Shown here: positions 1 to 9,971 of the stretch, in pieces
How positions within the stretch are numbered: position 1 is the first letter of the stretch
How the letters are laid out: every line of letters starts with the position of its first letter
Source of the DNA: Dendrolimus kikuchii
Lineage: Eukaryota; Arthropoda; Insecta; Lepidoptera; Lasiocampidae
Reading direction: 5' to 3'
Assembly (NCBI GenBank): GCA_019925095.2
Contig: JAHHIN020000030.1
Span: 7,223,501 to 7,287,500, forward strand
Length of the DNA: 64,000 bases
Translations under genes and position numbers: made by a program
Notes under the pieces: generated by a model
What the model was told of the DNA's origin: nothing
Seen by the model: only the letters and a program-made list of their open reading frames with translations
Databases searched by the model: none

Positions 1-333
1 AACCGTCTGCGCCCGACTTATATATGTATGACCTTCAAAAAGTGTTCTCCAGTGGAACTTATTTAGAATAAAAACTTTTGACTTTGAAATTTGAATTCAA
101 GGATCAAATTCAAAATGTGTCCAACGGTGACCAGTAATGGCCGGGACCTATATCTCAGGGGCCATCCACAAATTACGTCACACGAATTGTAAGTATTTTT
201 TTGACATCTCCCCCGTGCTTGTCACACAATGTCACGCTTCGTCAAACCCGCCGTAAAAGATAGTGGTCAAGAATGACTTTGTTACCCTTGACATTGAAAA
301 GGTTTCAAGTAAGAAAGAAAAACTTATACATTA
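1..333. other. AT-rich leader, no feature recognised
   Basis: No open frame, RNA gene or repeat family is recognised here. It ends where a Helitron terminus begins. Confidence 0.4.
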
Positions 334-544
334 CTAGCTGTCCCGGCAGATGTTGTTCTGCCCTGAAGAAATAAAATTTAGAACCCGATTCCAGCGCCAC
401 CTATCCGGTCCAAATGTAGCTTACATCCTATCTTTCAAGTCGGATCAAACTGCACACGGTGTGCAAATTTGATTAAAATCGGTCAAGTAGTTTAGGAGTC
501 CATCGCGGACAAACAACGTGACACGTAATTTATATATATTAAGA
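334..544 (-). mobile_element. Non-autonomous Helitron copy
   Basis: Read on the minus strand it starts TCTTAATATATA just after a host A and ends CAGCTAG just before a host T. This is the TC...CTRR structure and A/T insertion site expected of Helitrons. The 211-bp body carries no coding sequence. It resembles a dispersed lepidopteran family; the boundaries are read directly, the family assignment comes from memory. Confidence 0.7.
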
Positions 545-555
545 TTATACAAAGA

Positions 556-645
556 GCATATTTTACAAGATTGATGGGTAAAAGAGTAAAGGTAGACCAA
601 AAAAGAGATGGATGGACACTGTGAAGGATGACATAAAGATTTGTG
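556..645 (+). pseudogene. RTE-type LINE C-terminal scrap
   Basis: From about 590 the sequence translates as GRPKKRWMDTVKDDIKICGV, the basic segment seen near the C-terminus of RTE-clade LINE polyproteins. The preceding residues RLMGKRVK lie in another frame, so an indel separates them. Nothing else of the element remains on either side. Confidence 0.5.
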
Positions 646-646
646 G

Positions 647-995
647 TGTTTTTTTTTTATTGCGGGAGTTCAGCAGACAGGCAGACGGCCCACTTGATGG
701 AAAGCGGTTACCATCACCTATGGTGATTTGCAACACCAAAGGTGCTACAAATGCGCTGCTGCTCTCTTAAGGGGGACTGGAACCTGGTCACTAACGCCGG
801 AACACAATTCAAGGTTGTTATGGCGACATACTTTAGACCAGGGGTGGTGGCCATCCAGTCGGGCAAATACCCTACCACCTGGCTGTGGTGGGTTTTTTTG
901 TCGCCTCTTGCGATAGGCCGCCAGGCCGCAGGAAGTTGTATTCTTACTCCGTTCCTGCACGGTTGGACAGAGGACGTATGTCAGAATATAGGAGT
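647..995 (-). repeat. SINE or LINE 3'-end repeat (copy 1)
   Basis: A poly-T run at 647-658 is the poly-A tail of a minus-strand element. The body contains the blocks CACTTGATGGAAAGCGG, CCAGTCGGGCAAATACC and TGCACGG, which recur at 9.8, 13.4-13.9 and 24.9-25.1 kb in the opposite orientation. All copies end in AATAAAAAAA, typical of a retroposed SINE or truncated LINE tail. The small frames across it are not conserved between copies. Confidence 0.7.
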
Positions 996-1059
996 GTGGT
1001 ACGAACAGACATTGTGCCGACGTCAAATAATTGGGAGAAGATGAAAGAAAAGAGAGTTT

Positions 1060-1240
1060 CAATAAATAGAGAGAGAGAAAGAGAGATATAACACTTTATT
1101 GCACACCAAAATATACAATTATAAAAACAGACCATATTTACAATACTTTCTAGGCAATACAATAGGCGGCCTTATCGCTCAAAGCGATTTCTTCCGGGCA
1201 ACCTAAATGAAAGAGATTTGAATCAGGCGATGTAGGTGGT
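1060..1240 (-). repeat. LINE 3' UTR with CT-rich microsatellite tail
   Basis: On the minus strand this reads through GCGATAAGGCCGCCTATTG and GCAATAAAGTGTTATA into a CTCTCT-type tail (1060-1090). The same 3' UTR occurs on the plus strand at about 4065-4240 and 9055-9246 with GTATT and TCTA tails. Variable simple-repeat tails are characteristic of CR1/L2-type LINEs that do not end in poly-A. Confidence 0.7.
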
Positions 1241-1335
1241 ACAGGAAAAAGGTAATAAATACCTAGATACTCAAACTAATTTACGAAATAAATATATACA
1301 TAGTCGTATATATATACATACATACATACATAACT

Positions 1336-1637
1336 TCACGCCAGTTCCCTTGCGGGGTAGGCACGAACAACAGAGCGCCATTTAGGCTTATTCTTACACA
1401 CCTCACTTGCTTCTTTGACATTCATAACTCTTGTCATGCACGCTCGTCTGTTCTTAAGGCTCCTGACATCACCTTTTGCTAGTACATGATCAATTTGATC
1501 ATGGAAGGTGTGTCGTGGCCTTCCACGACTTCTGCATCCATCCACTTTTGCATTGTATATCATCATGCATACTTTCCACATGCCCGAACCACCGGAGCAT
1601 TCCTTTCCTTACCTTCACCCCGACACTCTCTTTCAGA
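1336..1637 (-). pseudogene. RTE LINE C-terminal region, other frame
   Basis: This continues the preceding coding sequence in a different frame: CRSRGRPRHTFHDQID, then NRRACMTRVMNVKEASEVC, the conserved tail of RTE-clade polyproteins, ending in a stop at 1336. Relative to the copy at 5.75-6.09 kb it has lost 16 bp near 1560 (TCTGTTTAGTCATTCTTTC is reduced to ATC). Both copies also lack one base next to TACAATGC, so that indel predates their separation. Confidence 0.7.
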
Positions 1638-3152
1638 TCAACTCTCTTTCAGATCAACTCTCTTTCTTACTTCGGTATTACGAACGCGGTCCGCGAGCGT
1701 CACTCCGCAGATTTTGCGTAGTGCTCGCATCTCGACCGCGTTTACTCTACTTTCATGCTCTTTCTTCCATACCCAACTCTCGCTTCCATACGTGAGCGTA
1801 GGTACCAGCACCGCGTTGTGTACGGCGAGCTGGGCCTTCTGGCTGAGGTTCTTAGCGCCTAGAAGTTTACCTAACGCTCCATTCAAACTATTCCCCAAAT
1901 TCACTCTTCTTTCTATGTCAGCGGTGTACCTTCCATCCCTGTTAAAAGCACATCCAAGATATACAAACTCATTCACTTGCTCCAGCATAACATCATCGAT
2001 CATTATCCTTGCATTCGTTCTGGTTTCTTTTCTTTCAAACACCATAACCTTTGTTTTCTTCGCATTCAAATGTAAGCCTCTCGCCTGACAGTCATCTTTC
2101 ATCATTGTGACTAGTGTTTGCAGTTCTGATGGCGATTCGGCTAAAAGCACGGCATCATCCGCATAAAGCAAGGTGCTCATAACTAGATCACTCATCCGCA
2201 CCCCAACATCCATCAATCTTATTCTCTGGAGACAATCGTCCAGGTATAGGATGAACAGCAAAGCCGACAGCACGCAGCCCTGCCTGACGCCAATATTGAC
2301 CTCAAACCAGGGCGACAGGCTGCCATCCACTCGCACGCATGCCATACAGTCCTCGTAAGTGGACTGCACAGCACGCATCAATTGGCCATTAATCCCATAT
2401 CTGGGCAATATGTCCCAGAGGTCCTTCCGCACAACCCTGTCAAATGCTTTCTCTAGATCCACAAAACCGCAGAAATCCTTCCGGCCCATAGCCAGCTGCT
2501 TCTCTACGATATTGCGAAGAGAGAAAACTTGATCCATACATCCCCTTCCACTTCTGAAGCCACCTTGTGCATCCCACAATAATCCATCGGATACCACTCT
2601 CATTCTCTTTTCAATAATCTTCGTATACACTTTAGATGCTGTGCTGATCAAACTGATGGCCCTGTAGCTGGCGCACTCCATACGTGACCCCTTGCCTTTA
2701 TACAAGGGCACGATGACAGCGCGCCTCCAGTCCTTGGGAACCTTTCCCGTCCTCCAGCACAAATTGCATAAGGACAGGAAAGCGTCCCGGACGCAGGTTC
2801 CACCATATTTGATCATCTCAGCAGACACACTATCGGTTCCTCCTGCCTTTCCATTTTTCAGACTTCTTATCGACCATTCCATCTCTTCCAAAGTGATCTC
2901 GGATGCTGACTCCTCGGAGTCGGTCACAGACTCAGTCGTGGTGCCAGCATCCGGGATATTATCATACATTTCTCTAAAATATTCACTCCATCGCGCTAAC
3001 ACCTCTTGTGGGTGAGCAAGAACGTCCCCTGCTTTAGATTTTATTCTTTCCATTCTGGAAGCTGACGAACAACCCCGAGACTTCTTAACCTCTCTCCAAA
3101 AGAGTTTGGTATTCGCCTCGAAGTTCTCCGTCAGCTTCTCTTCTTCTTTCAA
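1638..3152 (-). pseudogene. RTE-type reverse transcriptase, 3' frameshifted
   Basis: A 504-residue reading frame covers the reverse transcriptase and following thumb/connection region. Visible motifs are KNGKAGGTDSVSAEM, YRAISLISTASKVY, GGFRSGRGCMDQ, FVDLEKAFD (first catalytic Asp), GVRQGCVLSALLF and LLYADDAVLL (the YADD active-site box). The N-terminal endonuclease is absent. The frame ends early because a 16-bp unit (CTCTCTTTCAGATCAA) is tandemly duplicated near 1630-1665; the related copy at 6.06 kb has it once. It would act in target-primed reverse transcription if whole. As it stands it is a dead remnant. Confidence 0.85.
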
Positions 3153-3176
3153 TTTTATTCTTTCTGTATATATATA

Positions 3177-3218
3177 CAGCTAGTATTATATATATACATT
3201 AATATATAATACTAGCTG
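3177..3218. repeat. Perfect 16-bp inverted repeat of Helitron ends
   Basis: CAGCTAGTATTATATA at 3177-3192 is the exact reverse complement of 3203-3218, with a 10-bp spacer. Each arm ends in the CAGCTAGT signature of a Helitron 3' terminus, so two termini face each other across 42 bp. Confidence 0.8.
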
Positions 3219-3989
3219 TGCCCGCGACGTCGTCCGCGTGGAATTTACTTCCAAAACCCTCCGATTTTGAAACATTCTTCATTGGTGCTCCGCTCCTATT
3301 GGTCTTAGCGTGATGATATATAGCATATAGCCTTCCTCGTTAAATGGGCTATCCATCACTGAACGAATTTTTCAAATCAGACCAGTAGTTCCTGAGATTA
3401 GCGCGTCCAATCAAACAATATTAGTATATTTGGCTACAACACTAATACTTACATTTTAAATATCGCGATATCTTTTGAATTAAACGTCCGAATTGAATAA
3501 TTCAAAAAGTTCTAGAAAGGTATTGAATTCGTCTTGAATATGGAGTAATTTATTTTGATAAGAATTAATACCAAGGTACCAAATAAAGAGTTTTTGAAGC
3601 GACGGCATTTTAATTATTTAAAAAAAAAGAAAACTCTTATTGTGAGATAACTACAATAGTTAGACATATGGTTACGCGATATTTTTTGTAGACAATTATA
3701 TGTTCTGCAAAGTGGAAGTACATAGTTTTGTTCTACAATCAATAGTTTTCGCAGCGCACGCCGTGTAAGGATTTTTTCGGGTCATTTTTTTTACACCTTG
3801 GGTTATATTATTGGACCTTTAGTAAGGATCACTAATTTTTTTGAAAATATAATATAGGCTATAGCCTTCCTCGATAAATGTACTATTCAACACTAAAAGA
3901 ATTTTCAAATCGGACCAGCGGTTCCTGATGAGCAGCGCGTTTAAACAAACAAACAAACAAAGTCTTCAGCTTTATAATATTAGTATAGA
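3212..3989 (-). mobile_element. Helitron copy, apparently two fused units
   Basis: On the minus strand it starts TCTATACTAATATTATAAAG after a host A (3990) and ends CACAGCTAG before a host T (3211). The conserved internal block (CTATAGCCTTCCTCG, then ATTTTTCAAATCAGACCAG) occurs twice, at about 3325-3400 and 3850-3930, with unrelated AT-rich sequence between. It therefore looks like one copy disrupted by, or joined to, a second. No Rep/helicase frame is present, so it is non-autonomous. Confidence 0.7.
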
Positions 3990-4064
3990 TATTTTTATAA
4001 CTATAATATATGTATTATAATTATTTTATTCTTATATTAATATCTACTTCAACTGCACGCCAAC

Positions 4065-4240
4065 GCTATCTATGTAATTAGTTTTTGTCTATCCAAAGGT
4101 TTCCTGGAAAAGATTGCTTTTAGCAATATGGGTGCCCATTGTACTACCTTTTAGTAACTAAGTTGTTTGTGTATTTTTTTCTATGTAATGTTGGTGTACA
4201 ATAAAGAGTATTGTATTGTATTATAATAAATACAATTAAA
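4065..4240 (+). repeat. LINE 3' UTR copy with GTATT tail
   Basis: It shares TTCCTGGAAAAGATTGCTTT, GTGTACAATAAAG and a short tandem tail (GTATT) with the 3' UTR at 9.1-9.25 kb. No coding sequence precedes it. Confidence 0.65.
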
Positions 4241-4596
4241 AACTAAAAATAAATATATATAGTTATAAATAGTACAAGCTATTATAGACTGTGTAACAAA
4301 TCGCTGCCAGATGGGAGCGTGCCCAGAAAGCTGGCTGCATTGCCGCGCTGTATGGCGGTGCTTATTTGTTGGGCGAAATATGAGCCAGCCTTCTGATCAC
4401 GGGTGGCATCAAAGAGTTTCTTGTAAAAGTTGTATTATATTGTATTCATATATTTCAAAATACATAAGTTATTATAATAAATGTATTAGCATGATTATAT
4501 TGTGTTAATCAGACTATACTACTATATAGCTATTTGTGGATAAATAGTGTTAAATAAATTAAATTATAAATTAAACAAAACCCCACCACAATTATA

Positions 4597-4680
4597 ACAA
4601 ACTAGGATATGCCCGCGACTTCATCCTCGCGGGACTTGAAATTCCCACGAGATTCCCGGGACGCAAAGTATCGCAATTTA
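4597..4680 (-). repeat. Decayed Helitron end fragment
   Basis: AACTAGGATATGCCCGCGACTT resembles the terminus of the Helitron at 3212-3230 but is degraded, and similarity fades within about 80 bp. Confidence 0.4.
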
Positions 4681-4724
4681 AAAAAGAATGTAAGCTGTCG
4701 TTGTAGTAGAAACTGTGTCGGAAT

Positions 4725-5197
4725 TAGAGTTGGGTAGCACGTGATTTTAAAATAAGTTTATAAGAGTAACATGACATTTTGTACTGAACCAGTACAATGT
4801 ACCACTTCAAATGAGGCGAAGACTTTTGTACGGTTTGTACCGTGGCAGAACATTTGAAGCGACGAGGCTAGTGAGGCTGTGAGCGTCATTCCCTCACTTG
4901 TCCCGTACAAAACTTTTAGTTCGGAAATGTTGGTTAAGAATCGGATGTGATCAGCCTCGGTCACCTCATTTTACTAACAGTCGTACATGTCATGTTGTCC
5001 CTCTTTGTCATGTGAATATCCGTAGAGGCGTTATTGTACTGTTGTCCTCGTTCCGTCCTTCCTCTTACATTTGACGCGTGGGTAGTAGCGGGACAAAATT
5101 TTTGAAGTAGTACAAATTTTAATTTTGAGCCGTATCAGTACAAATTTATTTTGTACGGGACAAATGTACTGCCTCACACGTGTACTACTCATCACTA
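4725..5197. mobile_element. hAT-type MITE with 8-bp target duplication
   Basis: The element starts TAGAGTTGGGTAGCACGTG and ends CACGTGTACTACTCATCACTA, imperfect terminal inverted repeats of about 19 bp. It is bounded by a perfect 8-bp direct repeat GTCGGAAT (4717-4724 and 5198-5205). An 8-bp duplication and TAG-type termini fit the hAT superfamily. At 473 bp with no transposase it is non-autonomous. The interior repeats GTACAA/TTGTAC many times, possibly subterminal transposase sites. The small frames inside it look like noise. Confidence 0.8.
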
Positions 5198-5205
5198 GTC
5201 GGAAT

Positions 5206-5735
5206 AGGCTAATTTTTATGCAACAATAGTTAGAATCCTTACCCACTCCTCGGTGATTGTTTCTGCCCCTTAATTAGACTAGTTTTAGGTGACTTCTTCA
5301 TGCTTTCCCCCGTTCCCTTAGGTTTCCTTTCGGGGCTCTTCAGTAGCTTCGTCAGGGCCGTCATGCTTCGATCCATGGGTCGTAGTCGCCTCTGTTGGGC
5401 CGATTTGAATCTAGTCACCATAGTCTCCTTGGAATGGGAGGGCTTCGACGCCATTTTGAACTGGAAAATTAAACTAGAACGTATAGGCTCCGGGTTCGAT
5501 TCCTGGCTTGGTTTTCGTAAACGAACTTTACGTTATTTAGAAAGGAATAAAATATTAATTTGAACACATTGCAAGATATTGCACATTAGGAAAAAAATCA
5601 CTGAGTAAGTAAGAAAAAATCTATCTCGCGATGGTACCAATTAGGTGCAGTTCAGCAAATGCCAGACACAAGTGTCAGATGCTGGTTTTCAACTGCACAC
5701 AGGGATCGATGGATTTTGCACTATTATTTATTTAA
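5206..5735 (+). repeat. Repeat-derived stretch with tRNA-like B box
   Basis: Around 5488-5505 the sequence GGGTTCGATTCCTGG matches a pol III B box as found in tRNA-derived SINE heads. A matching A box was not recognised, so this may be a decayed SINE. The open frames here show no recognised domain. Confidence 0.3.
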
Positions 5736-5737
5736 CA

Positions 5738-6092
5738 CATACATACATAACTTCACGCCAGTTCCCTTGCGGGGTAGGCACGAACAACAGAGGGCCATTT
5801 GGGCTTATTCTTACACACCTCACTTGCTTCTTTGACATTCATAACTTTTATCATGCCCGCTCGTCTGTTCTTAAGGCTCCTGACATCACCTTCTGCTAGT
5901 ACACGATCAATTTGATCATGGAAGGTGTGTCGTGGCCTTCCACGACTTCTGCATCCATCCACTTTTGCATTGTATTCTGTTTAGTCATTCTTTCATCATG
6001 CATTCTTTCCACATGCCCGAACCACCGGAGCATTCCTTTCCTTACCTTCACCCCGACACTCTCTTTCAGACCAACTCTCTTTCTTACTTCTT
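5738..6092 (-). pseudogene. RTE LINE 3'-end copy
   Basis: This is a 5'-truncated copy of the element at 1.3-3.2 kb, ending at the same CATACATAACTTC boundary. It encodes CRSRGRPRHTFHDQID and NRRAGMIKVMNVKEASEVC on the minus strand. It keeps the single 16-bp unit and the 19-bp stretch that the larger copy has altered, so it is the better guide to the ancestral 3' end. Only about 350 bp remain. Confidence 0.75.
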
Positions 6093-6242
6093 ATTTAACA
6101 CGTACTTATAAATATATGTATATGATATAAATATATGATTCGTATACCTATATGGAATGTATACAATATATAATATATACATCATTATATTAATACGTGA
6201 AGCAAAAATTTTGTACCCCTTTTTACGAAAATTGCGCGGACG

Positions 6243-6650
6243 GAGGTGATCGAGTGATAGCCGTTCCTGTTGGCCCAGCGGTTACTCTCAACAAAGGAGG
6301 ACGCGCCGGCGCCGGAGGTCGGATAGTGACCTTCAGCCGCCGTAACCCGCCCCTAGGGGTATAGGAGTTCTCACCCACCCGCACATGCCATAGAGACGAG
6401 AGCGCGAGTGTTCCATTGAAAGAGACCTAGTGAGCGAGGCCCACGCCTGCCAGGGCACGCGGAGTTGGAAGTCCCGAAGTCTCGTAGTCCTGGCATAAGG
6501 CGCAGGACGGAATTTAAAAAAAAAATCAGTTACTCTCAAAACGGTTATTAATCTATAAAAGATTGTGGATAACATTTTAGGAATTTTTGCTTACACATTT
6601 TCGGGGCCCCTGTAGCCTTGGGGCCCCGTATCATTGATAGGGAATTGTAA
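6243..6650 (+). repeat. Dispersed repeat interrupted by a retroposed insert
   Basis: The flanks GATAGCCGTTCCTGTTGGCC, AATCTATAAAAGATTG and CTTACACATTTTCGGGGCCC also occur in the same order at 25.2-25.33 kb, where they are contiguous. Here they are split by a 237-bp insert at 6292-6528. The family is unnamed to me and carries no coding sequence. Confidence 0.65.
6292..6528 (+). mobile_element. Retroposed insert with 11-bp target duplication
   Basis: An exact direct repeat GTTACTCTCAA flanks it (6281-6291 and 6529-6539). It is GC-rich, unlike its surroundings, and ends in an A-rich tail (TTTAAAAAAAAAATCA). This fits a 5'-truncated LINE 3' UTR or a SINE inserted by target-primed reverse transcription. 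The interrupted repeat is whole at 25.2 kb, which independently confirms the boundaries. Confidence 0.75.
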
Positions 6651-6949
6651 AAATACTAGGAAGAAACATTAATAAGAAACTCCCACATGTAGGCTCCATA
6701 AAGTTTACAATAGTATCGTTTGGAAAAGTATAATACTCTTGAACTAAATCCCAGAAATCGTTCAACAGCTTCCAATAAACAAATTTAACAAATTAATAAA
6801 CCACCGTTTGTGCGAGAAGACTTAAACGACGAAAAAAAATTTAGATGACCTCACCAATGGCTATAATGCGATCGCCATCAAGCCTTTTCAGGAATCATTC
6901 ATATCATTTGTTAAACCTTATATTAGTATAAATTACATTTTAAAAAAGC
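6651..6949. other. AT-rich stretch, nothing recognised
   Basis: No frame, repeat boundary or RNA gene was identified between the repeat ending near 6650 and the pseudogene starting near 6950. Confidence 0.4.
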
Positions 6950-6976
6950 CGTCGAACGGCGTGGTCATATGGCCTA

Positions 6977-7450
6977 TTGTGTGGCAGGAGCGCAGGCAGA
7001 ATTCCGCGACATGCCGGCCTCAACGATATAATACGTCAGGCTCTTGTTAGCGCCGGCGTGCCAGCGGTTCTCGAACCGAACGGACTGCTCCACGACGACG
7101 ACAAAAGACTCGACGATATGACTTTAATTCCCTGGAGTTTGGGAAGGCCGCTTGTGTGGGACGTTACCTGCGTCGACACAGTGGCGCCTTCTCATCTCCA
7201 GGAGTCCAAAGTTGGGGCAACAGGTTACATATTTGAGCCATTTGGAGTGGAGAATTTGGGCTTATGGGAGCAAAGTGCCCACAAATTATTTCAAAAGATT
7301 TAAAAACGTCTGGTCGATACAACAGGAGACCGGAAGACTGAAGCTTACCTCGCTCAAAGGATTAGCCTCTGTATCCAACGAGGTAATGCTGCCAGCCTTC
7401 TAGGTACAATACCCAGCGACAGTGGTCTGGTGGGGCTGGACGGGCTTTAA
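6977..7450 (+). pseudogene. Retroelement C-terminal domain, one internal stop
   Basis: The frame reads [36 protein letters not shown] and, after a TAA at 7301-7303, continues in the same frame to [20 protein letters not shown] and a final stop at 7448. This matches the C-terminal segment of a family of reverse-transcriptase-associated proteins whose D...LVWDVT spacing recalls a PD-(D/E)XK nuclease fold. Family naming is from memory and uncertain. The first codon in the open frame is TTG, and upstream sequence (GHMAYC) fits the family only after a frameshift, so this is a truncated relic. One C-to-A change could explain the stop. Confidence 0.5.
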
Positions 7451-8640
7451 TATAGGTTTTTATTTTTATTTTAGTTTTTACTATTGTACCTATATATATA
7501 TTTTTAAGTTAGGTTTATTTACAGGATATTTTAGTTTTTATTTTATGAATAAAAGAATTCAATTTGAAAAAAGACGAACAATAATAATAATAAAGATATG
7601 TTGCTGGGGAGTTTGTTGCCCCGCTTCTTATCCTTTAACAATAACTAAAATTGCTTTGGAAGCGGTGGTAGACTCATGAATTTCAATAAATCTGTAAGAT
7701 TCCATTTTGATACATGAAATAAATACATTCATTTTCAATACAATAAAACAAATATAAACATGTTAAAAATTCGCTTCGTACAAAATGTCAAATACTCTAA
7801 TTTGCAGGTAGCAGCGGCGCCACTTCCAACAAAGATCCTTAAATTTATACGTATAAAATGTAGTACTCAGTACAGACACCCGCATAAATAAACTTGTTGG
7901 CACGTAGATTATTGTTTTCTCTAAAATACCAATAGATGGCGTTAGGTGTATGTAACCAAAATATGCGAGTACAATCATGTTGAAAATAGTATTGATACTA
8001 AAAGTTTAGATTCGAGAAGCTTATTTACCTAACAATACCTGTAAAATACTCCTTATATAACAAATAATTAGGCAAAAATCTTCGTATCGTGAGAAATAAA
8101 TACAGTCGGTAGCACATCTTACTACTCGTTTCAACTGCACGAGTTAGAAAAGGATATCACTATTGGAGTAACAGGAATTTTAGATCGTACAATATCCCCT
8201 CATGGTGTTGAAATTTTCTTTTTAAGCCGTAAAATAACACGTTTTAAGGTTGAACTCTTGCTTTTAAAGTATATTTATTCAATAACGTCATAACAATAGT
8301 GACTTGGATTCGTTGTTGCAAATAGCGAGACGAAAATGAATCTGTAATCTTACCTTGCATAAATGCGGATGTAGAACCTCTTTGTCAATGCAAAATGACA
8401 AAAAACAATACTATATGTATTTTTACGTTTATATCAAGTACTGAATTAACACATGTATGTCTTACTTCGTTGAATTATTCAAAAAACATTTGATTATAAA
8501 ATCCTGACCTCGTAATTCTACTCGTTTCCAGCATTATAATGTTGCCAAGTACCTACATCTAATTTACGATAGTTTTATACCACAAATAAAATTGTATACA
8601 CGCAAGCTGATTTTCTTGTTACTCATATAATAGTCAGACA
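7451..8640. other. AT-rich intergenic stretch
   Basis: No coding sequence or repeat boundary was identified. Short frames present have no recognisable domain. Confidence 0.4.
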
Positions 8641-8910
8641 ATGATCTATTACCTTAAGGAACCTCCTCCTCCTTACCTTAAGGAACGTTTTCAATTCCTT
8701 CGCCTTTCTACTTCCCACAATTTGCGCACTCATACGTATCGTAAACTCACTACACCTGCACACACTTCATCTTTTTATGATAACTCTTTTACAGTGCAGG
8801 CTGTCAAACTTTGGAATGCGCTGCCTATTACTGTCAGAGAGGCCAAAACATCACCTACATTTAAGAACGCACTCAGAAAACACTACTTTTCCTTAAATAA
8901 TTATTCCTAA
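8641..8910 (+). pseudogene. LINE ORF2 C-terminus (CR1/L2/Jockey type)
   Basis: The 89-residue frame contains YLKERFQFLRLSTSHNLR, then SFYDNSFTVQAVKLWNALP and AKTSPTFKNALRKHYFS. This is the C-terminal tail, after the reverse transcriptase, shared by many insect LINE ORF2 proteins (F..NSFTVQ..LWN.LP signature). The upstream part is missing, so the copy is 5'-truncated at about 8640. The stop is followed by the 3' UTR at 8911-9246. Confidence 0.8.
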
Positions 8911-9216
8911 CTCTTATATTATAGACTATTTAGCATATACACATGTATATACAAATATGTATGTATTTAATTTATAAAGTAATTTAAGTATGTGTATTTA
9001 ATATGTAAATTATGTAGTTTAAGTATGTTTATTTATGATATACCTACTTAATGATCTGCACCACCTACATCGCCAGATTAGGTTAAATTATTCCTTAAGT
9101 TAGGTTGCCTGGAAGAGATTGCTTTAAGCGATAAGGCCGCCTATTGTTTCTACCATGACAATATTGTAATTGTGTATTTTTGATATTGTATATTTGGTGA
9201 GCAATAAAGTGTTATA

Positions 9217-9246
<30 letters not shown>
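8911..9246 (+). repeat. LINE 3' UTR ending in a (TCTA)n tail
   Basis: It contains GCGATAAGGCCGCCTATTG and GCAATAAAGTGTTATA, then about seven TCTA units at 9216-9246. It is directly linked to the coding tail at 8641-8910, which identifies the orphan UTR copies at 1.1 kb and 4.1 kb as the same LINE family. Confidence 0.8.
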
Positions 9247-9247
<1 letters not shown>

Positions 9248-9775
9248 TAACCGTAAATAGAGGCTATAGAAGTTTTCATTTTAATCTTTTCTTTGTCTGT
9301 AATTTACACTCATGTACCACATAGCAAAGATGAGTCATACATATAATTTTGGTGGTGGTTAGTTTTGACGCTTGAAATAATATCCCACCAAAGCAATCGC
9401 ATGGGTGTATGATATTTCGACATTCCTTCACAGAAATTGATCCTTATAAGATACTATATTATGATATGATACAAAATAATACAAGTCTGTTTTTGTCTTC
9501 AAAATCACGACCTGACTCCTGACAACGGTAATTGATTTTTCAAAAATCTATCGATGCCACTTTAGATATCGTCAAAATTGGCCCCCAGGACTTCTTTGAG
9601 TGTTTTTCGTTAATTCGTATAGTTAGTAGTATAGTATAGAGGATTTGGGCCTGAAGCCTACTTAAAAAATTCACCTATATCGGTTACAGTCATCCATGCC
9701 CATTGAATACACAATGTTTAGAATTGTTTTAGAAATCTACAAAATCGTAGTGGTTAAAATGTGACTACATATCTT

Positions 9776-9971
9776 AACCGTGCAGGAACGGAGACAGAAT
9801 ACAATATCCTGTAGCCAGGCAGCCTGTCTTAAGAGGAAACAAAACAACCCACAGCCAGATGGTAGGGTATTTACCCGTTTGGATGGCTACTACCCGCCAT
9901 TTTACCAACCAATCGTGTAAATGTAACCACTTTCTATTACCAGTCTGTTGAACTCATGCAATAAAAAAAAT
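9776..9971 (+). repeat. SINE or LINE 3'-end repeat (copy 2)
   Basis: It contains CGTGCAGGAACGGAGACAG, ACAACCCACAGCCAGATGG and a terminal CAATAAAAAAAAT, matching copies at 0.65-0.99, 13.4-13.9 and 24.9-25.1 kb. It is internally deleted, skipping the AGAGAGCAGCAGCG block. Confidence 0.65.

Larger units (their letters stand above)
1308..3176 (-). mobile_element. RTE-clade LINE lacking the endonuclease part
   Basis: The element runs on the minus strand from about 3176, where its coding sequence begins abruptly inside the polyprotein, to a (ATGT)n tail at about 1308-1332. The endonuclease domain is missing, as expected from incomplete reverse transcription. The same 3' end recurs at 5.7-6.1 kb and 36.4 kb, in each case stopping at the same CATACATAACTTC junction. 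Confidence 0.75.

Noticed and set aside
5488..5545. tRNA gene
   Set aside because: A B box is present but no A box or cloverleaf could be drawn; more likely a SINE trace.
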